Origin: Firm-13 sp037143795 | GTDB lineage: Bacteria; Bacillota; Clostridia; Saccharofermentanales; Saccharofermentanaceae | Assembly: GCA_037143795.1 (NCBI GenBank) | Contig: JBAWXZ010000004.1 | Coordinates: 1-64,000 of the forward strand | DNA: 64,000 bases | Direction: 5' to 3' | Shown here: piece after piece, positions 17,061 to 25,095 of the stretch | Layout of the letters: the number at the start of each line of letters is the position of its first letter | Numbering within the stretch: the stretch's first letter is position 1 | Made by a program: the position numbers and the translations under genes | The notes under the pieces: model-generated | Told to the model about the DNA's origin: nothing | Databases searched by the model: none | The model's input: only the letters and a program-made list of their open reading frames with translations

Positions 17061-18179
17061 TCATTGAGGTACATTATTGCCGGTATTATCCGCAGCTGTT
17101 GAATTGCTGCCATTATCCAAGTCAGAATATCTTAAGGAATTACCATACTTTTCAATAATTATTTGCACACCGCGGATGCCCGCGTATTCGCTGCATGATA
17201 ATAATTCATCGTACATTTCCGGCGGAGAATTCACCGGGATTATCAGGAGCAGAACCCGTTTGTCTATTTCATCACTGTTTATTTGAATATTATCCTTGCC
17301 CCATGGCCCTGAAGTACCGTCAAAGCCCGCCAGATCATCAACGAATTCCTGTACATTTCCGGAAAGCGGACCAGGTGACCGGTATCCGGGGGCTGTCAAA
17401 TCAATGCTTTTAATTGATGTTGCCGTATTGTTATCCCATTTCGCAATAACCGGGTAACTCGGCGGCAGGTTGCCTGCAAATGCAGATCGAAGTGAATACC
17501 CGCGTTCAAAATTGCTTAGCATCCACACCTTGTCAGCCGGAGCAGTCCCGTCTGTTGTTTCAGGAAGCGTCAGTTCAAGGTCTCCAAATATTGGCACAGC
17601 AGTTATTATCGTCTTGTCTGAATTCCCGAACAGTGTACTCCACTCATAATAGACGTGAAGCCAGATCACTCTGTCGGGTGCATCATAATTAACAGATACG
17701 CTCACATTTTCTATTCTGCTATGGAGCAATGCTTCTGAAGAATTGTATGTATGGAATGTCTCCACTATGCGGTTCCTTATTCCTTCCCCGAATAGAAGCG
17801 TCCCAAACACATCCGCACCTTCTATGCCAAGTGCCTCCAGAACGGCACCGACGCCGCCCAATGTTTCCGTAAGAATCCCGCCTGCTACCGCTGCGGAAGG
17901 ATTTGCCTGAGTGGATTTGTCACTGTTTATCGATGCATTATTGATGAATGTAAGCACTTCTCCCGCAATGTCTATGCCTGCACCAGCGACGGGAACCGCA
18001 ACAGCAAGTTCCTGAGTAACCTGGTCAACGGCCTGAGAAAACAGAATATCTGCCCTGGCACAGGAAATGGCGGTGAGCATAAATGCCGCAAGCAGAAGAA
18101 AAACAGGGGTTACAATAACTATTTCCAGAATTATGGATCCGGCTCTTCTGCAAAATTGATTATTTCGCCGCATACGCAT
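17061..18179 (-). CDS. TadG/TadE-like pilus-associated membrane protein
   Basis: Residues about 15-45 (SIILEIVIVTPVFLLLAAFMLTAIS) form the single hydrophobic helix with the preceding glycine/serine and glutamate typical of TadE/TadG-like pseudopilin proteins. The remaining ~325 residues are predicted to be extracellular, with no recognised domain. It is the third gene of a coupled cluster: its start overlaps the end of the DUF5702 gene by 20 bases, with GGAGG 9 bases before the ATG. No Tad ATPase (TadA), prepilin peptidase or TadB/C gene is in the window. Confidence 0.6.
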   Translation of the reverse strand: MRMRRNNQFCRRAGSIILEIVIVTPVFLLLAAFMLTAISCARADILFSQAVDQVTQELAVAVPVAGAGIDIAGEVLTFINNASINSDKSTQANPSAAVAGGILTETLGGVGAVLEALGIEGADVFGTLLFGEGIRNRIVETFHTYNSSEALLHSRIENVSVSVNYDAPDRVIWLHVYYEWSTLFGNSDKTIITAVPIFGDLELTLPETTDGTAPADKVWMLSNFERGYSLRSAFAGNLPPSYPVIAKWDNNTATSIKSIDLTAPGYRSPGPLSGNVQEFVDDLAGFDGTSGPWGKDNIQINSDEIDKRVLLLIIPVNSPPEMYDELLSCSEYAGIRGVQIIIEKYGNSLRYSDLDNGSNSTAADNTGNNVPQ

Positions 18180-19575
18180 CGTAGATATCCTCCATCATGA
18201 ACGAACTGCCCCTGTAATCCGCTGACAGGCTGACACCTTTATACAATTCCCCTCCGCAATCTTTCTTCAAAAGAGTTAAAATTCTGGAAAGCTTCCAATC
18301 AACCGGTACTGTCAAAAGAAAGAGCCCAAGATAATCCCTGTAATCGGTCAGAAGAGCATCCTCAAGCATCATATTTCCGGCTAAAGCACTGTGATCAAAA
18401 AGAACAATACTCTCTCCCCCGGTAAGTTTTACGAGGTCAGCAAATCCCTGTCCCAGAGCCCACACATACAGGACAATAAATTGAAGGGCTTCCGGGTCAA
18501 TGGTAACCGTACCGGCAGAAACAAGTGAAATACCGGTGCTCAGAATCTCAGCAATCTCTTTGGCCTTTTTCATTTTTTCCGAGTCAACAAGGTATGATCC
18601 GAGATTTACAATGATGCGCATATCATAGATCAGAATTTTAGCAGTATTGAAGGAAGCAAGCTCATTATCCATGCCTGTCAGAATATATTCGAGGTCGGCA
18701 CGATTATCCCCATGAATATCAGAAAAAGGAACACCTAGAAAATTTGCTTCCGGTTCTTTTGCATCACCATCCATTATGTATTCAATCTTTGAGTCAAAAG
18801 ATGCCGCTGCATATTCATTTATCATCAGCGCGTCAGCGATATCCGGCAATTCAAAATTCATATAACTATCCGCACAGCTCATGATTTTCGAAAGATTATC
18901 CGGATTCAGAATGCTGTCCGATATATCTGCGGCTGACTCACCCTGCAGATATAGGGTTGTGTTTCTTGTCAATTCCTGTTGAATCAAAGAGGAGAATTCC
19001 TCGAGTTCCGAAAGCTTTCCGGAAATATCAATTGCCTCTGCTGCGGATAAAACACTGCTGATCACATTGCTCCATTTTTCTTTTTGACCAAGGAAATTCT
19101 TCACGTAGCCTAACCAGGGGGATGATTCAAGTGTTTTTGCCTTCTTAAAAACTGAACTCTCCCTGATTTCACTGAATACACCCCTGAACCGGGACAAAAT
19201 TTCTTTGGATGCAATCGCGGGCATTCGTATCTGCATATAATCTGTAATTCCCATCCGTAAATCTTCTGTTGTTATCAGGGAGTAAGGTTTCGCAGTCAGT
19301 TCGAAATCTTCTTTACCTGAAAAGCAGGCATTAAATACCCGTGTGTTAACAGATGATTCATCTAAACCATATAAACCATATTTTTCAAGAAGCGGCCTGT
19401 TGTAACTGCACAGGATCTGCGATATCTGAAGCCGCATGCAGCGGGCGAGATCTGCTTCAGATCCACGCAGCCGGGCTGCATAATAGAGTACACCTTCCGT
19501 GAGAATGACTGCCGACAATATGATGCACAAAAAAATGACGGCACTTCCCTTTCTTCCGAAGATATTTTTGTTCAT
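18160..19575 (-). CDS. DUF5702-like secreted/membrane-anchored protein
   Basis: The protein starts with a basic segment and one hydrophobic helix (GSAVIFLCIILSAVILTEGVLYYAARL, about 10-36). A conserved-looking stretch follows (ARCMRLQISQILCSYNRPLLEKYGLYGLDES). The rest is a long helical region with no catalytic motif I can recognise. The layout matches what I recall as DUF5702 proteins found next to TadE-like genes in Clostridia. Its ATG overlaps the stop of the upstream TadE-like gene as ATGA, so the two are translationally coupled. Confidence 0.6.
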   Translation of the reverse strand: MNKNIFGRKGSAVIFLCIILSAVILTEGVLYYAARLRGSEADLARCMRLQISQILCSYNRPLLEKYGLYGLDESSVNTRVFNACFSGKEDFELTAKPYSLITTEDLRMGITDYMQIRMPAIASKEILSRFRGVFSEIRESSVFKKAKTLESSPWLGYVKNFLGQKEKWSNVISSVLSAAEAIDISGKLSELEEFSSLIQQELTRNTTLYLQGESAADISDSILNPDNLSKIMSCADSYMNFELPDIADALMINEYAAASFDSKIEYIMDGDAKEPEANFLGVPFSDIHGDNRADLEYILTGMDNELASFNTAKILIYDMRIIVNLGSYLVDSEKMKKAKEIAEILSTGISLVSAGTVTIDPEALQFIVLYVWALGQGFADLVKLTGGESIVLFDHSALAGNMMLEDALLTDYRDYLGLFLLTVPVDWKLSRILTLLKKDCGGELYKGVSLSADYRGSSFMMEDIYDAYAAK

Positions 19576-19862
19576 GGAGATGTCACCCCCTCAATCAGGA
19601 TTTTCCCTGAATCTTCAATTGCCCTGACTAAAAAATGCATTCGTTCAGGTGATGTTGTGACTATTTCAAAGGATGAGTCCTCAAATATTAACGTGGACTT
19701 CAGATATATGCTTCGATTATCATTTGACTGCAGAATAGCCGAAACTTGAAATGCCGCCGCATCGGCAGTCTCCTTGTAAAATACAGGTCCTGCTGTAATG
19801 AGAATTAAAATGCCGGAAAGAACAATGGGAAAAGCGATTGCAGTTTCCAAAGTATGGGACAT
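19572..19862 (-). CDS. TadE-like pseudopilin, first gene of the cluster
   Basis: This 96-residue protein has an N-terminal helix typical of TadE-like pseudopilins (SHTLETAIAFPIVLSGILILITAGPVFY), with the glutamate at position 6 placed as in prepilin-like anchors. The ATG at 19862 is preceded by GGAGG at the ideal distance of 8 bases; an in-frame GTG at 19871 would lie inside that site. Its ribosome binding site is fully buried in a perfect 15-bp hairpin (19866-19902), so expression is probably controlled at the RNA level. It couples to the DUF5702 gene through an ATGA overlap. Confidence 0.65.
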   Translation of the reverse strand: MSHTLETAIAFPIVLSGILILITAGPVFYKETADAAAFQVSAILQSNDNRSIYLKSTLIFEDSSFEIVTTSPERMHFLVRAIEDSGKILIEGVTSP

Positions 19863-19865
19863 AAA

Positions 19866-19902
19866 AATCACCTCCTGGTAAAGATTCTACCAGGAGGTGA
19901 TT
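19866..19902 (-). promoter_or_regulatory. Perfect hairpin sequestering the Shine-Dalgarno of the TadE-like gene
   Basis: Read on the minus strand, the arm AATCACCTCCTGGTA (19902-19888) is followed by a 7-base loop and then the exact complement TACCAGGAGGTGATT (19880-19866), 3 bases before the ATG. The second arm is the Shine-Dalgarno; the first arm copies the anti-Shine-Dalgarno tail of 16S rRNA (ATCACCTCCT). A T run (TTTTT) follows, so it could also work as a transcription terminator/attenuator. A small upstream hairpin, GATTC/GAATC (19912-19899), overlaps its base and could compete. Confidence 0.8.
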
Positions 19903-19950
19903 CGTTCGAATCGGTAACTTTTCGACAATAGGATGCACATTCCGACAATT

Positions 19951-22377
19951 CTATCTAAGGAGTGCTCCGAGTTCTTTTTTAAGGGCTTCAATAATATCAG
20001 TATATGCGGAAAGTATATCGGAATCCGTCAGCGTACGTTCCGGTGAGCGGAATACCAGGCTGTATGCAACAGATTTCTTTGATTCGCCGATTTGAGCACC
20101 GGTATAAACATCAAAAAGCGAATATGATTCCAGGAATTTCCCGCCTTTTTTCTTAAGAATTTTCTCAATGGAACCGACGGGAATCGCGGCATCAAGAATA
20201 ACGGCAATATCACGGGTGATGCCCGGGAATTTCGGCAGCGGTTTGTAGGCACGTTTTTGTGTTGCGGCATTGATAATGGCCTGAACTTCCAGAAGCAGAA
20301 GGACAGTCATTTCAGGGGCATCAAAATTCTCAGCGGCCTGCGGGTGTACATATCCTATAAGTCCGCAGTTCCTGCCGTTGATGATAACAGATGCCGAGCG
20401 ACCCGGATGAAGGTAAGGGATATCCGATACGGGTTCAAATGCGGCATTTTTTATGCCGAGATTGGCACAGAGTTCCGTAACGACTCCCTTCATCCTGTAG
20501 AAGGCATCCGGCTGCATCGGCAGTTCCTCCTGATCATAAGAAAATGCAGATAGCATCCGCTTCTCTTCCGGAAGCTTTGCACTGTCTTCGTCAGGCAGGT
20601 ATACATACGCAATTTCAAAGATCGATGCATTGCTGACCGATCGGCTGCTGTTTGTAGCAGCAATCCGAAGCATTGACGGAACCATTGAAGTACGCATAAC
20701 GGAGAAATCTTCACCGAGAGGATTGGAGATCACCAGCTGATGCCGTTTGGGATCATCCGAAGAAAGCAGAATCTTATCCATCTCTTTCGGACTTTCAAAT
20801 GAATAGGTAATTGCCTCATAAAATCCCTGCGCTACCAGAACATCCTTTATTTGCTCAACAGTCAATTGAGCGGGAGTTCGTCCTCCGGGTGTTGTCTCTT
20901 TCCCTGACAAAAGTGTCGGTACAATCCGGTTGTATCCAAAAAACCTTGCCACTTCTTCTGCTAAATCAGCATCACAGGCAAGGTCGGGCCTGAAACTCGG
21001 AGCAGTACATACCATACTGCCGTCATCTTCATGAATTGTGCAGCCAAGTTTTTGTAATATATCCTTCATAAATGACTCGTCAATTTCCGTACCGAGAAAT
21101 GCATTGATTTTGCCAGGCTTGAACGCAATGTTCACAGTACTCTGCGGTGTCGGAAATACATCGATAACACCCTTGCATACGCATCCGCAGTCCAGGAGCT
21201 CAACCAGTTCACACGCACGGTTAAGGGCGCGAAGCGCATTATCCGGATCAAGGCCTTTTTCATAACGGGAGGATGCTTCTGTTCTCAGACCATTTTTAAC
21301 GGCTGTCTGGCGGACGCTATATGCATCAAAAGTCGCAGATTCAAACAAAATGGCCTTGGTATCCGGTTTTACTTCGGAATGTTCACTGCCCATGACTCCG
21401 GCTATCGCACACACTTTTTGTTCGTCAGCAATAACAAGCATTGAGTCGCCAAGCACTCTGTCCACACCGTCAAGCGTACGAACTTTCTCCTGATCCCCGG
21501 CAGTGCGGACGATGATATGCCGGCCGGAAAGATATTCAAGGTCAAATGCATGCATCGGCTGGCCAAGCTCAAGACAGACGTAGTTTGTAATGTCGACGAT
21601 GTTGTTGATCGGCCGCATACCTGCATCGCGCAAACGACTCTGCATCCACTCCGGAGAGGGCGCTATATGAACATTTTCTATGACACGGGAGCAATAACGG
21701 TAACAAAGGGAGGGTGCAGAAATATCAATTTTTGCCAGATCCGCACTGTTGTGCGAGCCTTCTTCCCTAACAGACGGTACACGCGGTGAGAATGCATTTC
21801 CCAGGGTTATAGCCGCTTCCCTTCCAAGGCCTTCAATGGAAAAACAATCCGGGCGGTTGGAAGTGATTTCAAAATCTATCGTAGTAAGTCCCAACCCGAG
21901 ATATTTCCTGATATCCAGACCAACCGGTGTATTTTCTGGCATATGCCATAATCCGTTTTCAACTGCACCCGGAAAATCCGATGCCGTGTAGCCCAGTTCC
22001 TGAATCGAACAGCACATTCCGCTGCTCTCCACGCCGCGAAGTTTGCCCTTCTTAATTGTTAATCCGCCGGGAAGTTTGGCCCCGGGAATTGCAACCGGGC
22101 AAATCATCCCTTCCGTAACATTGGGCGCCCCGCAAACAATTTGAAGTATGCCGCCGAGATCTGCGCTTCCCATGTCAACCTGACAGACAACCAGGTGATC
22201 CGAATCCTGATGCGGTACAAAGGAAATTATTTTTCCGGTATATACACTTTGGATATCATCACCGCTGGTAATAACGCCCTCCACTTTTGAACCGGAAAGA
22301 GTCATCATTTCGCAGAAATCATGTATTGGGACATTAATATCCGTAAAATCTTTAAGCCACTCTATTGGTGCTTTCAT
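19951..22377 (-). CDS. pheT: Phenylalanyl-tRNA synthetase beta subunit
   Basis: The 808-residue subunit has the N-terminal PheT fold (MKAPIEWLKDF), a tRNA-binding OB domain (about 40-155), the B3/B4 editing region, the B5 and catalytic-like core, and the C-terminal ferredoxin-fold anticodon-binding domain with KFPGITRDIAVILD. With PheS it charges tRNA-Phe as an alpha2-beta2 enzyme. The ATG at 22377 follows AGGAGG by 8 bases. It is 87 bases downstream of pheS. No terminator other than the hairpin at 19866-19902 lies downstream before the TadE-like cluster. Confidence 0.97.
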   Translation of the reverse strand: MKAPIEWLKDFTDINVPIHDFCEMMTLSGSKVEGVITSGDDIQSVYTGKIISFVPHQDSDHLVVCQVDMGSADLGGILQIVCGAPNVTEGMICPVAIPGAKLPGGLTIKKGKLRGVESSGMCCSIQELGYTASDFPGAVENGLWHMPENTPVGLDIRKYLGLGLTTIDFEITSNRPDCFSIEGLGREAAITLGNAFSPRVPSVREEGSHNSADLAKIDISAPSLCYRYCSRVIENVHIAPSPEWMQSRLRDAGMRPINNIVDITNYVCLELGQPMHAFDLEYLSGRHIIVRTAGDQEKVRTLDGVDRVLGDSMLVIADEQKVCAIAGVMGSEHSEVKPDTKAILFESATFDAYSVRQTAVKNGLRTEASSRYEKGLDPDNALRALNRACELVELLDCGCVCKGVIDVFPTPQSTVNIAFKPGKINAFLGTEIDESFMKDILQKLGCTIHEDDGSMVCTAPSFRPDLACDADLAEEVARFFGYNRIVPTLLSGKETTPGGRTPAQLTVEQIKDVLVAQGFYEAITYSFESPKEMDKILLSSDDPKRHQLVISNPLGEDFSVMRTSMVPSMLRIAATNSSRSVSNASIFEIAYVYLPDEDSAKLPEEKRMLSAFSYDQEELPMQPDAFYRMKGVVTELCANLGIKNAAFEPVSDIPYLHPGRSASVIINGRNCGLIGYVHPQAAENFDAPEMTVLLLLEVQAIINAATQKRAYKPLPKFPGITRDIAVILDAAIPVGSIEKILKKKGGKFLESYSLFDVYTGAQIGESKKSVAYSLVFRSPERTLTDSDILSAYTDIIEALKKELGALLR

Positions 22378-22464
22378 GAGTAAAACCTCCTGCAGGCCTT
22401 AAGGCCCGTTTGATTGGATTTCGGCAATAATATTCAGCCGATGACGATAAAGGATAAAATGCAA

Positions 22465-23496
22465 TTATTTAAACTGACTTAGGAATCGAATATCGTTTTC
22501 AAACAAATTACGAATATCGTCTATTCCAAAACGACCCATTGCCGTTCGTTCCACGCCAATACCAAATGCAAAACCACTGTATATTTCGGGATCAATGCCG
22601 CAGCCGGCCAAAACTTCCGGATGTACCATACCGGCGCCGAGCACTTCAACCCATCCTTCACCCTTGCATACCCTGCATCCTTTACCGCCGCATGACCAGC
22701 AGGTCAGATCAACTTCACAGGAAGGTTCCGTAAAGGGGAAATGATGCGGACGCAGGCGGATCTTTGTATTTTCGCCAAAAAGTTTATGCGCAAAAAGCTG
22801 CAGCGACCCGACAAGATCTCCCATTGTCACACCCTTATCAACCACAAGTCCTTCAATCTGGTGAAAAATCGGGGAATGAGTACTGTCAAGTGCATCCGAA
22901 CGATATACCTTACCCGGGCAGACAACCTTAATCGGCGGCCTGGATGTTTCCATCACACGAACCTGTACCGGTGAGGTCTGCGTACGCAGCAGTATATTTT
23001 CGGTAATATAAAATGTATCCTGCGTATCACGGGCCGGATGCCCCTGCGGCATTCTTAGTTTTTCAAAATTATTGTGATCATACTCAACTTCCGGTCCCTC
23101 GGCAATTACGTAGCCAAGGCCCAGAAAAACTTCGCAGATCTCATCAATCGCCTTATACATGGGGTGCCTGGCACCCATAACCACCGGTTTTGCCGGAAGA
23201 GTAACATCAATTGACTGTAAAGCCAGCTGCGCCGCTTTTTCGCGGGCACGGATTTCGGACAGGTGCTCTTCGAGCTCTGCTTCCATTTCTGATCGGATAT
23301 CATTGGCGAGCTGCCCGATTACAGGCCGCTCATCTGCCGACAACGAACCCATGCCGCGAAGAACCGCAGTGAGTTCGCCCTTCTTGCCCATAAATCGAAC
23401 ACGCAGCAAGTCGGCCTCGGCTGAAGTATTAACTTCAACAACCCTGGCTTTGAACTCCTTCTGTATAGATAGTAATGATGTTTTCAATTCACTCAT
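22465..23496 (-). CDS. pheS: Phenylalanyl-tRNA synthetase alpha subunit
   Basis: This is the 343-residue class II catalytic subunit. Class II motifs are visible: GHPARDTQDTFYI (motif 2 region), HQIEGLVVDKG, and GIGVERTAMGRFGIDDIR (motif 3). A coiled-coil-like N-terminal helix for tRNA binding precedes the core. The segment CWSCGGKGCRVCKGEG is a common Firmicutes PheS feature. The ATG at 23496 follows GGGAGGG by 6 bases. I see no T-box leader upstream. Confidence 0.97.
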   Translation of the reverse strand: MSELKTSLLSIQKEFKARVVEVNTSAEADLLRVRFMGKKGELTAVLRGMGSLSADERPVIGQLANDIRSEMEAELEEHLSEIRAREKAAQLALQSIDVTLPAKPVVMGARHPMYKAIDEICEVFLGLGYVIAEGPEVEYDHNNFEKLRMPQGHPARDTQDTFYITENILLRTQTSPVQVRVMETSRPPIKVVCPGKVYRSDALDSTHSPIFHQIEGLVVDKGVTMGDLVGSLQLFAHKLFGENTKIRLRPHHFPFTEPSCEVDLTCWSCGGKGCRVCKGEGWVEVLGAGMVHPEVLAGCGIDPEIYSGFAFGIGVERTAMGRFGIDDIRNLFENDIRFLSQFK

Positions 23497-23583
23497 TAGA
23501 AACCCTCCCGGAAATGTCTTACGTATTATTTATACAATCTTACATGAATCTGAAAGGAATGCATAGGTTGTAAGGGCAAAAGT

Positions 23584-23620
23584 AAATAAAAAGCCTTCCG
23601 TCCTGACCTGGACGGAAGGC
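23584..23620 (-). terminator. Intrinsic terminator between the MBL gene and pheS
   Basis: An 11-bp perfect stem, GCCTTCCGTCC (23593-23603) with GGACGGAAGGC (23610-23620), is followed on the minus strand by TTTTTATTT. It lies about 80 bases after the metallo-beta-lactamase gene and ends that transcript. It is not part of a T-box, because no T-box core sequence is present. Confidence 0.88.
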
Positions 23621-23698
23621 AAAATCAAACGGATTATCCGCTGATGTTATGTAAAATTGATCCCGCAGGATATCACCAATTTGTCACCGGATATATTT

Positions 23699-24373
23699 TC
23701 AAATAATACCGTCTTCATTTATTGATGTGAAATAGGGGTTATTCTTCTTCTCATTTCCGATTGTCGTTGACTGTCCATGCCCCGGAAAGACAATAACATC
23801 GTCAGAAAGGCGTGAAAGAAGCTTGATGGAGCGTATCATATCAGGCATGCTTCCGCCCAAATCCGTTCTGCCTATTGAGCCGGCAAAAATCGTATCTCCG
23901 GAAAACAGGTATTCTTTGTCTCCTGATCCTGTCTTCACCTTGAACAGGAGGCACATGGAGCCATATGTATGTCCGGGAGTATGAATCACGGTTAATGAAA
24001 ACTCATCTTCCGTAACAATCTTTAAGTCACGGGCTGTAAGTACATCCCCGTTATTAAGCCCGGCAATTGGCGGAGAAATCGTTAATGCTTCAAAGAACAG
24101 CGACGATCCATTCATATCCGCATCCATAATGGCTTCCTTCTCATCCTCGTATGCGTAAATCATGCCTTGTGTCCGTGTACGGATATTTTCTGCTTCAATA
24201 ATGTGGTCATAATGCGAATGTGTGCAGATAATACCACGCACTTTACTTCCTTCCAGTCCCAGTGATTGATAAGGAACGCATGGGTCAATAATGATTGCGT
24301 CCGATTCAAAGGCAATTACATATAGGTTGGCCTGCAGCGGTCCGAACGGATACGTCCGTATTTCCATTATCAT
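23699..24373 (-). CDS. Metallo-beta-lactamase-fold hydrolase (glyoxalase II-like)
   Basis: The product is a 224-residue single-domain hydrolase with the metal motif THSHYDH (ligands H52, H54, D56, H57), GHTYGS, FSGDTIFAGSIGRTD and FPGHG. This is the YcbL/GloB-like arrangement that usually cleaves thioesters such as S-lactoylglutathione. Thiol-specific C-terminal substrate-binding helices of true glyoxalase II are missing, so the substrate is open. The ATG at 24373 (MIMEIR) has AGGAGG 5-6 bases upstream; the third codon is an alternative start. The divergent methylglyoxal-synthase-like gene upstream may be a coincidental neighbour or a hint at methylglyoxal metabolism. Confidence 0.85.
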   Translation of the reverse strand: MIMEIRTYPFGPLQANLYVIAFESDAIIIDPCVPYQSLGLEGSKVRGIICTHSHYDHIIEAENIRTRTQGMIYAYEDEKEAIMDADMNGSSLFFEALTISPPIAGLNNGDVLTARDLKIVTEDEFSLTVIHTPGHTYGSMCLLFKVKTGSGDKEYLFSGDTIFAGSIGRTDLGGSMPDMIRSIKLLSRLSDDVIVFPGHGQSTTIGNEKKNNPYFTSINEDGII

Positions 24374-24549
24374 TTTCTCCTCCTGATAAAAATATTATTT
24401 TCATTAATTATTACATTTTTCGCAGACATAGATATGTCAAAATTATGAGAAATAATGAAAACGAATGCAAAATAAAATATATTTGACAACTTTGGACGCA
24501 AAAAAGAGAGCAGGTTGTCTCCGCACCCCCGAAAATCAAAACTTAATAA

Positions 24550-24942
24550 TCAGGTGCGGATAAGCTCCCGCCAGTCAAGGTCACCTCTGTCAATGGCAAG
24601 AATAAGAATTTCTGCGGACGCAAGGTTGGTCGCATACGGAATGCTGTTATAATCACATGCTTTCAGTAAAGCATTGGGTTCATCATAAAAAGGAATCTGT
24701 GTATCACGAAGATAGACTACAGAGTCAATTTCATTAAACATAGCTCTTGATGCCAGCTGATCAAATCCTGCGGCATAATCCATGGACATCCCAAAAACAT
24801 CAAGCTCAGCAGCTGTTTCAAGAAACATTGCTGTATTAGTCATAGAATATAAATCATGCTTGCTCAGCAGCTGTCGATAGGCGATGCAGAAGTTAGCAAG
24901 AAGCTCATTTTTGCGGTTATCCGCCAATAGGACTATCTTCAT
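24550..24942 (-). CDS. Degenerate methylglyoxal synthase-like protein
   Basis: The length (130) and overall pattern match methylglyoxal synthase along the whole chain: the KxxELxxNFCIAYxxxLSKH segment, the LRD turn and PYATNLASAEILI. The residues that make the enzyme work are altered. The AHDKK entry is ADNRK, so the substrate-binding histidine is aspartate 8. The phosphate loop TGTTG reads SMTNTA (33-38). GGDQQ reads GFDQL (aspartate 61 kept). The late PHxP histidine is tyrosine 86, while aspartate 80 is kept. It may be inactive or have a new role. AGGAGG lies 8 bases before the ATG. It is the last gene of the mre/PBP2 cluster. Confidence 0.75.
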   Translation of the reverse strand: MKIVLLADNRKNELLANFCIAYRQLLSKHDLYSMTNTAMFLETAAELDVFGMSMDYAAGFDQLASRAMFNEIDSVVYLRDTQIPFYDEPNALLKACDYNSIPYATNLASAEILILAIDRGDLDWRELIRT

Positions 24943-25095
24943 AATTAATACCTCCTGCGCAAACGAAATAGATCACACTTATTGTACAAATACTTATGCC
25001 AATCCGCAAGCGAATACTGGTAATATAAACGAAAACAAATAGTTATCGTACTATCCGCTAATATTTCCGGCTAATTCCGTTCAATGTGCACAACA

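Noticed and set aside
19866..19902. Treating the hairpin only as the pheT terminator
   Set aside because: It is followed by a T run and could terminate, but the exact SD/anti-SD pairing 3 bases before a start codon makes a plain terminator insufficient; both readings are kept in the finding.
23497..23700. T-box riboswitch upstream of pheS
   Set aside because: The hairpin there is a simple terminator of the upstream gene. The conserved T-box core and a specifier loop are not present.
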